Part shown: positions 9,669 through 18,636 of the stretch, one piece after another
Layout of the letters: each line of letters opens with the position of its first letter
Position numbering within the stretch: the stretch's first letter is position 1
Assembly (NCBI GenBank): GCA_020638835.1
Contig: JACKHV010000003.1
Span: forward strand, 1 to 64,000
Source of the DNA: Planctomycetota bacterium
GTDB taxonomy: Bacteria > Planctomycetota > UBA1135 > GCA-002686595
Direction of reading: 5' to 3'
DNA: 64,000 nucleotides
Notes under the pieces: generated by a model
Told to the model about the DNA's origin: nothing
Database searches by the model: none
The model's input: the letters and a program-made list of their open reading frames with translations, nothing else
Translations under genes and position numbers: made by a program

Positions 9669-10310
9669 TCACCACCCCAACACGTCTCGAACGATCACGA
9701 CGTACGCGTTGCTCCAAGCCTCCGCGCGGAAGAAGGTCGTCGGGGCGCCCGGGTCGCCGATGAACGGGCGCAGGACCCACGCCAGCTGGATCGCGACGAA
9801 GACGTACAGCAGGATCCAAGCGAGCCGGCAGACGCGGTGGCGCGGGTTCGACCGCACCAGCGGCGCGTAGTGTCGCGTCAAGGTCCACTGCCCGGCGAGG
9901 GTCGCGAGGGCGAAGAAGACGCCGTTCATGAGGATGGCGAAGCGGTAGTCGTCGCTCGAGAGGTAGACCGTGAGGATCAGCGGCGACATCGAGCAGAGCG
10001 CCACTGCGACGGTCGCTTGCGCGGAGAGGACGGCTCGCAACGCGGCGTCGAAGTCGTCGCGCAGGCCGAGGAAGGTGTTCACCGCGAAGAAGTTCGGCAG
10101 GCAGACGAGCGTCGAGCAGGCGAGCAGCAGCGGGACCTTGAGTCCGGAGTACAGCGACTGCGTCGCGCGCACGTCGAAGGCGCCCATCGCGGCGCCGTAG
10201 AGGAAGCCGCACGTCGACAGCAGCAGCGCGAGCCAGCGGAGCGGAACCGGCCCGCGTCCCACCGCGAAGCGCCCGCGCGCCCTGAGCAGCGAGTCGACTT
10301 GCGCGATCAC
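9669..10310 (-). CDS. Polytopic membrane protein, RPFIG type (paralogue 2)
   Basis: 213 residues with about five membrane helices and a C-terminal WVLRPFIGDPGAP motif. The chosen start is the GTG at 10310, whose GTGA overlaps the TGA of the upstream paralogue (10307-10309), indicating translational coupling; the longer open frame extending to 10937 runs antiparallel to nothing real and overlaps the paralogue. The two proteins align along their length: the VPLL helix, an LSSDDYRFAILMN segment against LSTDSYPFMVLLN, then FALATLAG against MGISGLAG. Adjacent coupled paralogues suggest a heteromeric membrane complex. No transport or enzyme motif is recognised. Confidence 0.8.
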   Translation of the reverse strand: MIAQVDSLLRARGRFAVGRGPVPLRWLALLLSTCGFLYGAAMGAFDVRATQSLYSGLKVPLLLACSTLVCLPNFFAVNTFLGLRDDFDAALRAVLSAQATVAVALCSMSPLILTVYLSSDDYRFAILMNGVFFALATLAGQWTLTRHYAPLVRSNPRHRVCRLAWILLYVFVAIQLAWVLRPFIGDPGAPTTFFRAEAWSNAYVVIVRDVLGW

Positions 10311-11077
10311 GAGAGGAGCTTCTGGAGCGCTTCGATGACGGCCGCGAAGAAGTTCGAGCCGCGCTCGCGGAAGAACTGGAACTCGAGTCCGGGGGAACCG
10401 ATGAACGGGCGCAGGATCCAGCCCATCTGCGCGCCGACGACGCCGTAGATCAGGATCCAGAAGGTGAAGATGCGTCGGGAGGGAGGCGTGACCGGCCGCC
10501 AGGCCGCGACCGCCGCGGACTTCTGCCCCGTCTCGGCGCCGGGCGGCGCAGGCCTCGGAACACCGCCGGAAACGGGGATCGAGAACACGGCGTCGAGTGC
10601 GCGACGCAGGAACGCCAGCCCCGCGAGGCCGGAGATGCCCATGAACAGAACGTTGAGCAGCACCATGAAGGGGTAGCTGTCCGTGCTGAGCGTGAAGAAG
10701 ACCGTGACCGGGCCGAGGCTCGCGAGCAGCGCGAGGTTCACGCAGACAGCCGTGAGCAGCAGGCGCATCGTCTGCGCGCTCCGCAAGCGCGAGTCGAAGA
10801 GCGCGGAGACGACGTAGAGCGACGGGTAGGTCACGATCAGCGTCAGCAGGAACAGCAGCGGCACCTTGACCGTCGTCGCGAGCAGCTGCGCCGTGCTCGG
10901 ATTGCCTTCGCGCATCACGGCGAAGAGCCCCATGCACAGGCCGTAGACGACGCCGAGCAGGACCCCCGCGGCGACCAGCCGCAGCACGGGAACGTCGATG
11001 CGCCCGGCCGCGAGGTCTTCTTTGCGCGTCAGCTTGCCGCGCAGGACGCTGTCGATCGTCAGGACGAGTTCACGCAT
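10307..11077 (-). CDS. Polytopic membrane protein, RPFIG type (paralogue 1)
   Basis: 256 residues starting at the ATG at 11077, with GAGGAG 9 nt upstream. About five to six membrane helices; an N-terminal cytosolic piece (RELVLTIDSVLRGKLTRKEDL) and an extra Pro/Ala-rich loop near residues 170-205 distinguish it from its downstream paralogue. The last helix ends in GWILRPFIGSPGLEFQFF. The same RPFIG-PG ending in both copies is the strongest shared motif. Upstream on this strand is a promoter-like pair at 11144-11171. The function is unknown; a two-subunit membrane complex is an inference from coupling and paralogy. Confidence 0.85.
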   Translation of the reverse strand: MRELVLTIDSVLRGKLTRKEDLAAGRIDVPVLRLVAAGVLLGVVYGLCMGLFAVMREGNPSTAQLLATTVKVPLLFLLTLIVTYPSLYVVSALFDSRLRSAQTMRLLLTAVCVNLALLASLGPVTVFFTLSTDSYPFMVLLNVLFMGISGLAGLAFLRRALDAVFSIPVSGGVPRPAPPGAETGQKSAAVAAWRPVTPPSRRIFTFWILIYGVVGAQMGWILRPFIGSPGLEFQFFRERGSNFFAAVIEALQKLLS

Positions 11078-11143
11078 AGGGCGGGGCTCCTCGGGGTGGA
11101 TGTTGCGTTGCGGGCAGCGAGCCCGTTGCGGGGCAGGGCTGTC

Positions 11144-11171
11144 AAGATACCAAAGCACTCTGCACTGCAAA
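11144..11171 (-). promoter_or_regulatory. Probable promoter of the RPFIG membrane-protein operon
   Basis: This AT-richer stretch stands out in GC-rich surroundings. On the minus strand there is TTTGCA (11166-11171) as a -35-like box, a 16-bp spacer and TATCTT (11144-11149) as the -10. The leader to the ATG at 11077 would be about 60 nt with a Shine-Dalgarno. Confidence 0.5.
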
Positions 11172-11283
11172 GTAAAATCCAGAGCCGGGGGGCGAAGGGA
11201 TGGAGCGGCGCAGGAGGGGGCGAGAAGGCCGGTCGCAGGAGGCAGGCAGGGGGGGGGCGAGTTGGTCCGAGGGCCGCCGGAGC

Positions 11284-11289
11284 TAGAAT
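11284..11289 (+). promoter_or_regulatory. -10 box TAGAAT, 9 nt before start (leaderless type)
   Basis: TTGGTC at 11262-11267, a 16-bp spacer and TAGAAT at 11284-11289 form the best two-box promoter of the window, followed after only 9 nt by the ATG at 11299. The predicted mRNA leader is 0-3 nt. Confidence 0.55.
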
Positions 11290-11298
11290 CTCGTGCAG

Positions 11299-11493
11299 AT
11301 GAACGACCAAGACCGCCACGACGCAGCCCTCGTCCGACTCGCCGAACTCCAAGAATCGCGCCTGCGCTCGCTCGTAGAGGAGGTGCAGCGCACCGGGCGG
11401 GCGGCGGAGTTGGCTGTTCGATACCTCCGCTACAGCGCCGTCGCGCTGTGGGTGTTCCTCCTCTTCTTCGTGCTGAGTGTGACCGGTAGATGA
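11299..11493 (+). CDS. Small single-span membrane protein
   Basis: 64 residues. The first 40 are charged and amphipathic (helical, possibly coiled coil: LAELQESRLRSLVEEVQRTG), then one membrane helix (YSAVALWVFLLFFVLSVTG) ends the protein, so it is probably tail-anchored with its helix in the cytoplasm. The ATG at 11299 is preferred over a GTG at 11293 because of its distance from the -10 box. The stop overlaps the next start (ATGA at 11490), so it is coupled to the following membrane protein. No family is recognised. Confidence 0.7.
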   Translation: MNDQDRHDAALVRLAELQESRLRSLVEEVQRTGRAAELAVRYLRYSAVALWVFLLFFVLSVTGR

Positions 11494-11867
11494 ACCGGCG
11501 CCGGGCGTGCCTCCGAAAGCCCAGAGCCATGATCCCCCCGCTCCTCCTTCACGGACACATCGGCGCCGTCGGCGGACTGCTCTGGTTCTTCATCCTCCTG
11601 TGGGTGGTCGTGCTCCTCGCGTGCGGCACCGCGGTCGTCAACCTGGCCGTGTTCCTGCGACCCGAGGAGCGCGTCTCGCGCTACTTCACGCTGGTCACGA
11701 TCCTGTCGGTGCTGCTCGGCTTGCTGCTGACGGCGGGAGGTTTCGTGCTGCACCAGAACGCGCCGCACGAGTGGAACTGGTGGTTCCTGAGCGGCGGAGC
11801 GTTGCTGCTCGCGCTGACCGTCGGTGCTCGCGTCCGCTTGCGGGCGGCGCGGCGCGCGCGGGCCTGA
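11490..11867 (+). CDS. Small membrane protein, three helices
   Basis: 125 residues starting at the ATG that overlaps the TGA of the preceding small protein; an in-frame ATG at 11529 is an alternative. Three hydrophobic segments are visible (GGLLWFFILLWVVVLLACGTAVV; FTLVTILSVLLGLLLTAGGFVL; WWFLSGGALLLALTVGARV), ending in an Arg-rich cytosolic tail. The pair with the tail-anchored protein suggests a small membrane complex. The function is unknown. It ends 15 bp from the convergent kinase gene. Confidence 0.7.
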   Translation: MNRRRACLRKPRAMIPPLLLHGHIGAVGGLLWFFILLWVVVLLACGTAVVNLAVFLRPEERVSRYFTLVTILSVLLGLLLTAGGFVLHQNAPHEWNWWFLSGGALLLALTVGARVRLRAARRARA

Positions 11868-11882
11868 CCGAGCCCGCGCCAC

Positions 11883-14705
11883 CTACCGCGGCAGCTTCGC
11901 CGCGTCGCGCAAGTCCGCGAGGCGTCGCACGACGTCGTCGCGCTCGGGCTGCTCCGCGGGGATCTCGGCGATCACTTGCTCCAGGGCATTCATCGCGCCG
12001 GCTCGATCTCCTTCGACGAGCAGGACGTCGGCGAGCAGCTCGCGGTAGCGCCAGCGTTGTGCCGCGTCCGCGGGGTTCGTGCTCGCACAACCCTCTTCGG
12101 CGAAGCGGCGCGCGGCGGCGATGGCGGGGGGCGGGGAGTCGGCGGAGACGAGCTCGCGGTGCGCGGTGATCAGCTCGGCGCGTCGGCCGAGCGATTCGAG
12201 GCAGCCATCGAGGAGCCGGAGCGCGTAGAGCGTCTCGTCGTGCGTCGCGCCGTTGCTCTCGCGATTGGCGGACCACACGCTGCGCACGTACTCGACGGCC
12301 TCCGCGTTCCGACCGAGGTCGATCAGGATCCGCGCGAGGTTCCGCTCGGCCCAGATCGTGTCCGAGTGGTTGGGGGGGAGGTAACGGCGCATGCCTTCGA
12401 CCGCGCGACGCGCGTACGGCTCCGCCTCTTCCTTCCGACCCCACTGGTGGTACAGCTGTCCGAGGTTGCGAAGGGAAGCCAGCGTGTGTTGGTGGTGCTC
12501 GCCCAGGAGCTTGCGGCGCCCTTCGTAGGCCTGGCGCAGGTGGTGCTCGGCGTCCTCGTACTTGCCGGCGGCGCGCAGCAGCCAGCCCAGGTTGTTCTCC
12601 GCCATCAGCGTGCTCGCGTGGTTCGAGCCGTAGACGCGGCGGTTCGCGGCGAGGTGTTCGCGCATGCAGTCCTCCGCCTCGTCGAAGCGGCGGAGCCGTT
12701 GCAGGCAGACGCCGAGCCAGCCGAGACGGTTGATCGTCATCGTGTCGTCCTCGCCGAGCTGCTCGCGGCACTTCTTGAGGCTCTCGCGGATCTGCACTTC
12801 CGCGGTCTCGAAGTCCTCCGTGTTCATCGTCGCGATGAAGCGCGCGCCCGACAGATTCAGGTCGAGCTCCGGGTCCATGTCCGGACAGCGCGCCGCCGCC
12901 GCGAAGACGACCGCGAGCAATTTCTGCGCTTCTTCGTGTCGAGAGATGTTGTTGAGCAGCGCCACGCGATCCAGCTGCAGACCGATCAGCTCCGCGTCGT
13001 CCTCGGCGTAGGTCGTGCCGGCGCGTGTCACCGCCTCCCGGCTCAGCTCGTCCGCTTCGTCGAAGCGGCTCTGACCCGACCGGATCTTGCCCAGGTTCTG
13101 GATCGACGCGATCGTCGCGGGGTCGTCGTCTCCGAGCTCGCGACGGCGGATCGCGAGCGCCGTCTCTTCTGCCGAAGCGGCGATCGGGAAGACGTCGAGC
13201 TCGGTGGCGATCTCGGCGAGCGTGTGCAGCAAGCCTGCTTGCACGAGCGGCTGCGACGCGAAGTCCGCGTGGATCGCGTCGAGCGACGGTTGCAGCACGT
13301 TCTCCTCGAGGCTCTTCAGCGAGATGCCGGTGAAGTCGACGCCGGCGAGGAGGCGTTCGAACTCCGTCGCGCGGTCCTCGGTCTCCGAGGCGTCGAGCCG
13401 CGCGGCGCGCGCCGCGGCTCGCACTTCGGCGAGCAGCTCGTCGCGCAGCCGCGCGCCCATCAGCTCGACGTCGATGCCGCGCAGCTGTCCGGCCTGGAAC
13501 TCGACGACCCGCTGCAGCTCGAGCGCGCGCTGCGACTCCGCGAGCGCCGCGTCCGTCGCGCGCTGCGCCTCCACGTCCGCTCGGTCCTTCTCGTCGAGCG
13601 CCCACATCAGCCCCCAGCTCGTCCCCGCGACGCCGGCGACCAGCGCCAAGAGCAACAGCACCGCCGCCGTGACGCCGCCGCGATTGCGCCGCACGAACTT
13701 GCGCAGGCGATAGGTCGCGCTCGGCGGACCGGCCTGAACCGGTTCGTCCGCGAGGTGACGTTCGATGTCCATCGCCAGGCCGTTCGCGGTCTCGTAGCGC
13801 CGCGTGCGGTCCTTCTCGAGGCACTTCATGACGATCCAGTCGAGGTCGCCGCGCAAGCGACTGCCGAGCCTCGCGTAGGTCGTCTCGCTGCGCTCGACGG
13901 CGATGCGCGTCGCAGTGTCGCCCATGGTGCGGACGCGCGTGGACGGCCGCTCGGGCTCGACCTCGCGGATCACGCGCAGCATCTCGACGACGCCCTTCGT
14001 CAGCAGCTCGTCCTTCCCGAAGGGGACGGTGCCCGTCAGCATCTCGTAGAGCAGCACGCCCAGCGAGTAGATGTCGGACCGCGTGTCGATGCCCAACCCG
14101 CTCATCTCGGCCTGCTCGGGGCTCATGTACGCCGGCGTGCCGATCATCTGGCGGTGCTCGGTGAACAGCGTCTGTTCCGTCAGCGAGGTGTCGATCGCCT
14201 TGGCGACGCCGAAGTCGATCACCTTCGGCACGGGCTCGCCGTCGTGCAGCGTGACGAGCACGTTGCTCGGCTTGATGTCGCGGTGGATGACGCCCTTCTG
14301 GTGCGCGTGCTGGATCGCGTGGCAGACGCGCAAGAAGAGGCGCAGACGCTCCTCCGTGCCCAGCTTCTGCTTGTCGCAGTACTCGAGGATCGGGACGCCG
14401 CGGATGTACTCCATCACGAAGTACGGCCGCCCGTCGTCCGTGCGGCCCGCGTCGAAGACGCGCGCGATGTTGGGGTGGTCCATCATCGCGAGCGCCTGCC
14501 GCTCGACCTCGAAGCGCGCGAGCACCTGCCGCGAGTCCATGCCGAGCTTGAGCATCTTCAGCGCGACCCGCCGCTTGACGGGTTCGCGCTGTTCGGCCAT
14601 CCAAACCTCGCCCATGCCGCCCTCGCCGAGGAGCTCGAGGATCCGGTAGGGGCCGATCGAGTCCGGCATGGAGCGATCGGAGTGGGAGTCGGGAGGGGTG
14701 CTCAT
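11883..14705 (-). CDS. Membrane-anchored Ser/Thr protein kinase with TPR repeats (second copy)
   Basis: 940 residues. The kinase domain lies at about 18-320: LGEGGMGEVWMAEQ loop, Lys50, HRDIKPSN at 141-148, DFG at 164-166 and GTPAYMSPEQA, complete and probably active. One membrane helix follows at about 344-365, then a long helical linker and TPR repeats (HLRQAYEGRRKLLGEHHQHT and similar) from about 480 to 900. The layout matches the kinase ending at 1168, but the sequences are clearly different, so these are old paralogues rather than a recent duplication. No sigma factor lies beside this copy. A TATCCT box at 14762-14767 on this strand shares its region with the divergent small gene at 14830. 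Confidence 0.95.
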   Translation of the reverse strand: MSTPPDSHSDRSMPDSIGPYRILELLGEGGMGEVWMAEQREPVKRRVALKMLKLGMDSRQVLARFEVERQALAMMDHPNIARVFDAGRTDDGRPYFVMEYIRGVPILEYCDKQKLGTEERLRLFLRVCHAIQHAHQKGVIHRDIKPSNVLVTLHDGEPVPKVIDFGVAKAIDTSLTEQTLFTEHRQMIGTPAYMSPEQAEMSGLGIDTRSDIYSLGVLLYEMLTGTVPFGKDELLTKGVVEMLRVIREVEPERPSTRVRTMGDTATRIAVERSETTYARLGSRLRGDLDWIVMKCLEKDRTRRYETANGLAMDIERHLADEPVQAGPPSATYRLRKFVRRNRGGVTAAVLLLLALVAGVAGTSWGLMWALDEKDRADVEAQRATDAALAESQRALELQRVVEFQAGQLRGIDVELMGARLRDELLAEVRAAARAARLDASETEDRATEFERLLAGVDFTGISLKSLEENVLQPSLDAIHADFASQPLVQAGLLHTLAEIATELDVFPIAASAEETALAIRRRELGDDDPATIASIQNLGKIRSGQSRFDEADELSREAVTRAGTTYAEDDAELIGLQLDRVALLNNISRHEEAQKLLAVVFAAAARCPDMDPELDLNLSGARFIATMNTEDFETAEVQIRESLKKCREQLGEDDTMTINRLGWLGVCLQRLRRFDEAEDCMREHLAANRRVYGSNHASTLMAENNLGWLLRAAGKYEDAEHHLRQAYEGRRKLLGEHHQHTLASLRNLGQLYHQWGRKEEAEPYARRAVEGMRRYLPPNHSDTIWAERNLARILIDLGRNAEAVEYVRSVWSANRESNGATHDETLYALRLLDGCLESLGRRAELITAHRELVSADSPPPAIAAARRFAEEGCASTNPADAAQRWRYRELLADVLLVEGDRAGAMNALEQVIAEIPAEQPERDDVVRRLADLRDAAKLPR

Positions 14706-14761
14706 CTGCGCAGGACCATGCGGGCCGAACGCGGAGGGCCGTCCGTCGCGCCGTTCCTGTC

Positions 14762-14795
14762 AGGATACGACGGGCCGAGCGGGCGGTGGTAGACT
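14762..14795. promoter_or_regulatory. Divergent promoter region: TATCCT (-) and TAGACT (+)
   Basis: Minus-strand TATCCT at 14762-14767 would give a leader of about 50 nt for the kinase (ATG 14705). Plus-strand TAGACT at 14790-14795 would give a leader of about 28 nt for the small membrane protein (ATG 14830). Both are inferred from the -10 form repeated in the window. Confidence 0.4.
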
Positions 14796-14829
14796 CGGAG
14801 CTCGCTCCCGGAACCCGAGAGGACCCGAC

Positions 14830-15051
14830 ATGAGCCAAGTCGATCGAGCTGCGGAGTCGAGGCACCCGAGCATCCTGCTCTTGTTCAACGCGATGATGTT
14901 CTCGATCATCGCCTTCACGAACTACCGGCGCGGCGAGGTACTCGTCGCGGTGGTCTGTTGGGCCATCGCGGTGCTCTCGCTGGTCGTGTACGCGTCGATG
15001 GTGTCGAAAGCGCGCTCCGTTTCGACCGAGGACCCGGCCGGTCGTCCCTGA
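14830..15051 (+). CDS. Small membrane protein, two helices
   Basis: 73 residues starting at an ATG with GAGAGGA about 8 nt upstream. Two hydrophobic segments (SILLLFNAMMFSIIAFTNY and EVLVAVVCWAIAVLSLVVYA) are separated by a short RRGE turn, giving a hairpin in the membrane with both ends on one side; the tail is charged. No family is recognised. It ends 27 bp from the convergent cupin gene. Confidence 0.7.
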   Translation: MSQVDRAAESRHPSILLLFNAMMFSIIAFTNYRRGEVLVAVVCWAIAVLSLVVYASMVSKARSVSTEDPAGRP

Positions 15052-15078
15052 CCGCTACGGGGCCGCGCCCGGCGCTCG

Positions 15079-15540
15079 TCACTTCACCGGGTGCACTTCC
15101 CACGGGCCCATGCCCGTGATCTGGATCTCGACCGGTTCGTCGGCCCAGACGAAATGCACCATGCCCGGCGCGTTCACGTAGTAGTCGCCGGCCGTGAAGG
15201 ACTCGCCCTGTCGTCCTTCGACGTCCGTGCCGCGGCCGACGTGGATGCGACCGGAGATCACCGTCACTCGCTCAGCGCGCGGGTGCGAGTGGGGCGGCAT
15301 GACCCACGGCTGGTCCGTGCGGACCCGGATCGTGAACAGGCCCTCGGACTTCGGGCTGCCCTCGAGCACGGCCATCTCGCACACGAAGGGCGCCGCTTCC
15401 GGGCCGGGGCCGAAGGGCAGCGACGCGGCGCGGTGGACGATCTGTTCCTGGCCCGGAGCGAAGCTGTGCGCGTCGGGCAGCGGCGTGGCGCAGCCCGCGG
15501 TGAGCGCGAGGGAGAAGGCGAGGAGTCGGCGGTGCGTCAT
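15079..15540 (-). CDS. Exported cupin-domain lipoprotein
   Basis: 153 residues. A short signal sequence ends at a lipobox (LALTAGC, Cys near residue 17), so it is probably a lipoprotein. The cupin barrel follows, with metal-ligand motif 1 as PPHSHPRAERVTVISGRIHVG (two His and a Glu-like position) and motif 2 as PGMVHFVW (His). Single-domain cupins of this type bind a divalent metal and may be small dioxygenases or sensors; the substrate is unknown. GGAG lies 8-9 nt before the ATG. The neighbours give no pathway. Confidence 0.85.
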   Translation of the reverse strand: MTHRRLLAFSLALTAGCATPLPDAHSFAPGQEQIVHRAASLPFGPGPEAAPFVCEMAVLEGSPKSEGLFTIRVRTDQPWVMPPHSHPRAERVTVISGRIHVGRGTDVEGRQGESFTAGDYYVNAPGMVHFVWADEPVEIQITGMGPWEVHPVK

Positions 15541-15732
15541 CGTGGAGCTCCGTTGTGTGTCCTGGGGCCGGGGAGGGCCGCGACCGTAGATCCCGGACGC
15601 CGGGCGATCAAGCTGCGGAGGCCGGCGCGCGACGTGCGTTCGCGACGCGCGAGCCCGACGAGAAGCGTGCCGCCGGCGACGGCCCGAAGGCAGCCCCAGC
15701 GGCACGACTCGATGTCCCCCGGAGGGTGGCTC

Positions 15733-18147
15733 TCAGATCCAGTCGACGCGCAGGCCGCTGGTCAGGTTCGATCCCGCCGCCGTCGGCACGCAGGGCGACA
15801 CACCGCCGCCGTCGCGGTACCAGTACTGGTAGTACCGCGTCGTGCCGGCCGAGACGTTGCCCTCGGTCACCACCGAGAAGCCGGAGCTGTTCGTCTCTCC
15901 GGCCGCGTCGAGGAAGGCGACGCCGAGGCGTTCCGTCGGGCTCCCCATGCACAGGATGCCGTCCTTGAACGGGAGTTGGATCAGGTTCGCGCCTTGCAGG
16001 AAGACGCCCGGCTGACCGGGTCGACACTGCGAGGCGTGCAGCACGAAGTCGTCGGCGGCGACGAGAGGGGATCCGGAAGCGGTCAACGTGCCGCCCCATC
16101 CCAGCGAGTTACGGCAGCCCTCTCCGGCTCCCGGATCGCTCTCGTTGTTGCACGGACACGGCCCGGAGGTTCCGTCGCCGAAGCAGAGGAAGTCCCAGCT
16201 CGGTTCCCACGTCGCCGTCGCCATCACTTCCGGAGCGGCCATGCCCGTGTTCAACCACGCGTCGAGCAACTCAGCACCGGCCGTCGCGACGAACGGGATC
16301 GAGCCGTCGTTGGCGAGGTCGAGGAACTGGATGTACTCCCAGCTCGTCGCCTGGTAGAGCAGCTCGATCGAGGCCGTCGCGGCGCCGAGCGGCGGGCTCA
16401 ACACGACGTCGTCCCAGTGCTCGTACGTGCCGCCCGGGCCGGGATCGCCGTAGAGATCCGCCGGAACGGGCAGTGCATTGCGCAGCGACGCTTCGTCGTA
16501 CGACATGCCGTAGGGCGGAATGCGGTTGTCGTCCTTGATCGTGTTGTTGAGCGCGAAGTGGAAGGTCTCGAAAGCCGACCCCGCAGGTTGCGCGGCCAGC
16601 TCACCGAGCGTGTGCACGACCTGTCCGCTGACGCGGTCGTACTCGAGCGCCAGGCTGGCGGGATACCCGAGGCCGAGCAGCGTGTCGGCCCACTCCTTCG
16701 TCATCGCGAAGTGCGCCTCGTAGATGCGCGTGTTCGTGCCGTCGAGATCGAGGATCGTGTCGACTTGCTGCGGGTGGCCGCCGAGCGTCACTTCCAGCTG
16801 GCCGTACGCGCCGTCCTCGCGCAGGAGCTCACCGGCGTAGCTGTACCAGCGGACGTTCAGCCACATGCGCCGTCCTTCCGGATAGCCGGTCAGCAGCTTG
16901 TGACCGGTGAGGTTCGTGACGCGCACGACGTCGCCGGGCAACACCTCGAGCGAAGCCGCGTCCTGCAGCATCGCGCGGGCGCGCAGCACCGCGTCGTCCA
17001 TCGCCTGGATCTCGTCGGCGTCGAGGACTTGGCCCACGCGCAGGAGTCCTTGCGCGTCGAGGTACTGGATCGCCGCGGGGATCCACGTGCTGCCGCCGGT
17101 CAAGTCGTGCCGACCGAGGTCGTGACGCAGCGACGCTTGGCCCGACGAGGCGCCTTCGCCCGTCGTCGGCTGCATGTGGCACGTCTGACAGCTGAAGTAG
17201 CGCGGCGAGCCGTCCTCGAAGGTGCCAGCCGGAATGGAACCCGTCACGGCGAGGTACGCGGTCTCGATCGAGCCGTCGCGCAGGTCGGCGGGCAGGCTCG
17301 CGTAGTTCGAGACCAGCGACTGCGACAGCACGCTCGCCTTGTGCTCGCTGAACGTCCGCTCGAGCACACCGTAGAGGAAGGGCAGGTTGTTGAAGGCTGC
17401 CTTGCCCGCGACCGGAGCGCCGGGCGTGCCGTCGAAGGTCCCGGGCGCGAGCGGCGTCGCAGCGCCGTTGTTCGGCGCGAGGTCGCCGGTGACCGGGTTG
17501 GAGACGTCGTGGCAGGTTCCGCAGAGTTCCGACTCACGGAAGAAGTCGGACTGGATCGACGCGTGCGGCGAAGCGCTCGTCGCGTACGGACCCAGTCGCT
17601 GGTTGCCGGCCCACAACACGTACATGCTGCTCCCGTAGTAGCCCTCGGGCGACGTCCCGCCGTCGTTCGCGATGAAGGGCGCGTTCTGCACGCCGAGCGG
17701 CCCGGAGTCGTCGGGGTCGGTCAGCGTGTGGCAGAGGTGGCAAGTCACGCCCTTGCCGTGATCGATCGGATCGAGCTGCGAACCGTCCGTCGGTTCCGAA
17801 GTGCCCTCGATCCAGCCGGCGGGCGAGTGGCAACGCAGGCAGAGGTCCCCAGCGCCGTCGAAGTCCTGCTCCGCCACGGCCATGCTGGCCCAGAAGAGCG
17901 GGTCGCGCGTCGCGTGCGCCATCATGCTCCCGCGCCACTGGTACCAGGGCTCCACGTTCTCGTCGTACAGGCCGTGGCAGTTCCTGCACTGCTCCGGCCG
18001 GAAGAGGGCGCCGCGCTCCAAGGGCTGCGTGCCCGGTTGCTGGACGTCGGTCGGCGCGATCACCGCTTGGAAGCTGCTCGTGAACGACAGCGCGGCGGTC
18101 GCCAGCGCGGCACCGGAAAGGCTCGCGAGGGAGTGGACTCTCTTCAT
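15733..18147 (-). CDS. Secreted pentahaem c-type cytochrome with Cys-rich C-terminal module
   Basis: 804 residues from the ATG at 18147; the longer frame to 18339 adds poor sequence. A signal segment lies at residues 1-29. Five CXXCH haem sites are visible: CRNCH (54-58), CLRCH, CHLCH, CGTCH and CQTCH, all in the first 350 residues, with spare His residues for sixth ligands. A beta-rich region follows (VTNLTGHKLLTGYPEGRRMW, known from multihaem cytochromes related to hydroxylamine-oxidoreductase-like and c554-type proteins). The last 150 residues are the FLCFGDGTSGPCPC module ending SNLTSGLRVDWI, shared with two other proteins here. It probably carries electrons outside the cytoplasmic membrane; partner unknown. 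No Shine-Dalgarno was found. Confidence 0.9.
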   Translation of the reverse strand: MKRVHSLASLSGAALATAALSFTSSFQAVIAPTDVQQPGTQPLERGALFRPEQCRNCHGLYDENVEPWYQWRGSMMAHATRDPLFWASMAVAEQDFDGAGDLCLRCHSPAGWIEGTSEPTDGSQLDPIDHGKGVTCHLCHTLTDPDDSGPLGVQNAPFIANDGGTSPEGYYGSSMYVLWAGNQRLGPYATSASPHASIQSDFFRESELCGTCHDVSNPVTGDLAPNNGAATPLAPGTFDGTPGAPVAGKAAFNNLPFLYGVLERTFSEHKASVLSQSLVSNYASLPADLRDGSIETAYLAVTGSIPAGTFEDGSPRYFSCQTCHMQPTTGEGASSGQASLRHDLGRHDLTGGSTWIPAAIQYLDAQGLLRVGQVLDADEIQAMDDAVLRARAMLQDAASLEVLPGDVVRVTNLTGHKLLTGYPEGRRMWLNVRWYSYAGELLREDGAYGQLEVTLGGHPQQVDTILDLDGTNTRIYEAHFAMTKEWADTLLGLGYPASLALEYDRVSGQVVHTLGELAAQPAGSAFETFHFALNNTIKDDNRIPPYGMSYDEASLRNALPVPADLYGDPGPGGTYEHWDDVVLSPPLGAATASIELLYQATSWEYIQFLDLANDGSIPFVATAGAELLDAWLNTGMAAPEVMATATWEPSWDFLCFGDGTSGPCPCNNESDPGAGEGCRNSLGWGGTLTASGSPLVAADDFVLHASQCRPGQPGVFLQGANLIQLPFKDGILCMGSPTERLGVAFLDAAGETNSSGFSVVTEGNVSAGTTRYYQYWYRDGGGVSPCVPTAAGSNLTSGLRVDWI

Positions 18148-18636
18148 GGCGGGCTGGGGGGCAATCCCGACCGGAGTCCCGGTCGAGGGGACGATCGAAG
18201 AGTGGGGAGTCCGAGTGACCGGCCGGGCGACCGTAGTGCATGGTGGGTCGCGCCGGGTCGCCGCGCTCCGCACGCCCGCTTCGGTCGTCCTCACCCTCCC
18301 CCTTCGTTCCGGCGTCGCACGCGGCGCGCCGGAAACCACTCGACGACGTTCAGCAGATCACTCGAGCGCGCCGTCAGGAGCTCAGCGTCGCACGCGCTAC
18401 GAGGGCGTTGCGGAGTGCCAGCGACTCGGCCGGGGCCAGTCACTCCCGTGGGCGCTCGATTCGAGCAGCGGCGTTATGTCGCGGTTCGGCTGATTCGGCG
18501 CGCACTACGGGTGCGGACTCCAGACCTCAAGCTCGCACGCGGAGTGGGATCCGGCCATACGCTCTACTGTGTACGGGCGCGGTCTTGATGGGGTAGGGGC
18601 GGAGGAGGCCGCCCGCGTGACCTCCGCGGCGGAGGC
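18148..18636. other. Intergenic region without a supported gene (489 bp)
   Basis: The region lies between the pentahaem cytochrome and the DUF302 gene, both leftward. Open frames cross it on both strands, but they are Arg/Ser-rich with no motif and no ribosome-binding site, so none is called. No tRNA-like or strong terminator structure was seen; promoters for the cytochrome must lie here. Confidence 0.5.

Noticed and set aside
11976..14792. Long open frame of 938 codons on the plus strand
   Set aside because: It lies antisense to the kinase-TPR gene, which has complete kinase motifs; the product is Arg/Val/Ala-rich with no domain. It is a GC-driven shadow.
15091..18588. Open frame of 1165 codons on the plus strand
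   Set aside because: It is antisense to the cupin and pentahaem genes; composition is typical of antisense frames and there is no ribosome-binding site.
18240..18596. Open frames in the 489-bp gap
   Set aside because: Ser/Arg-rich products on both strands without motif, start signal or plausible fold.
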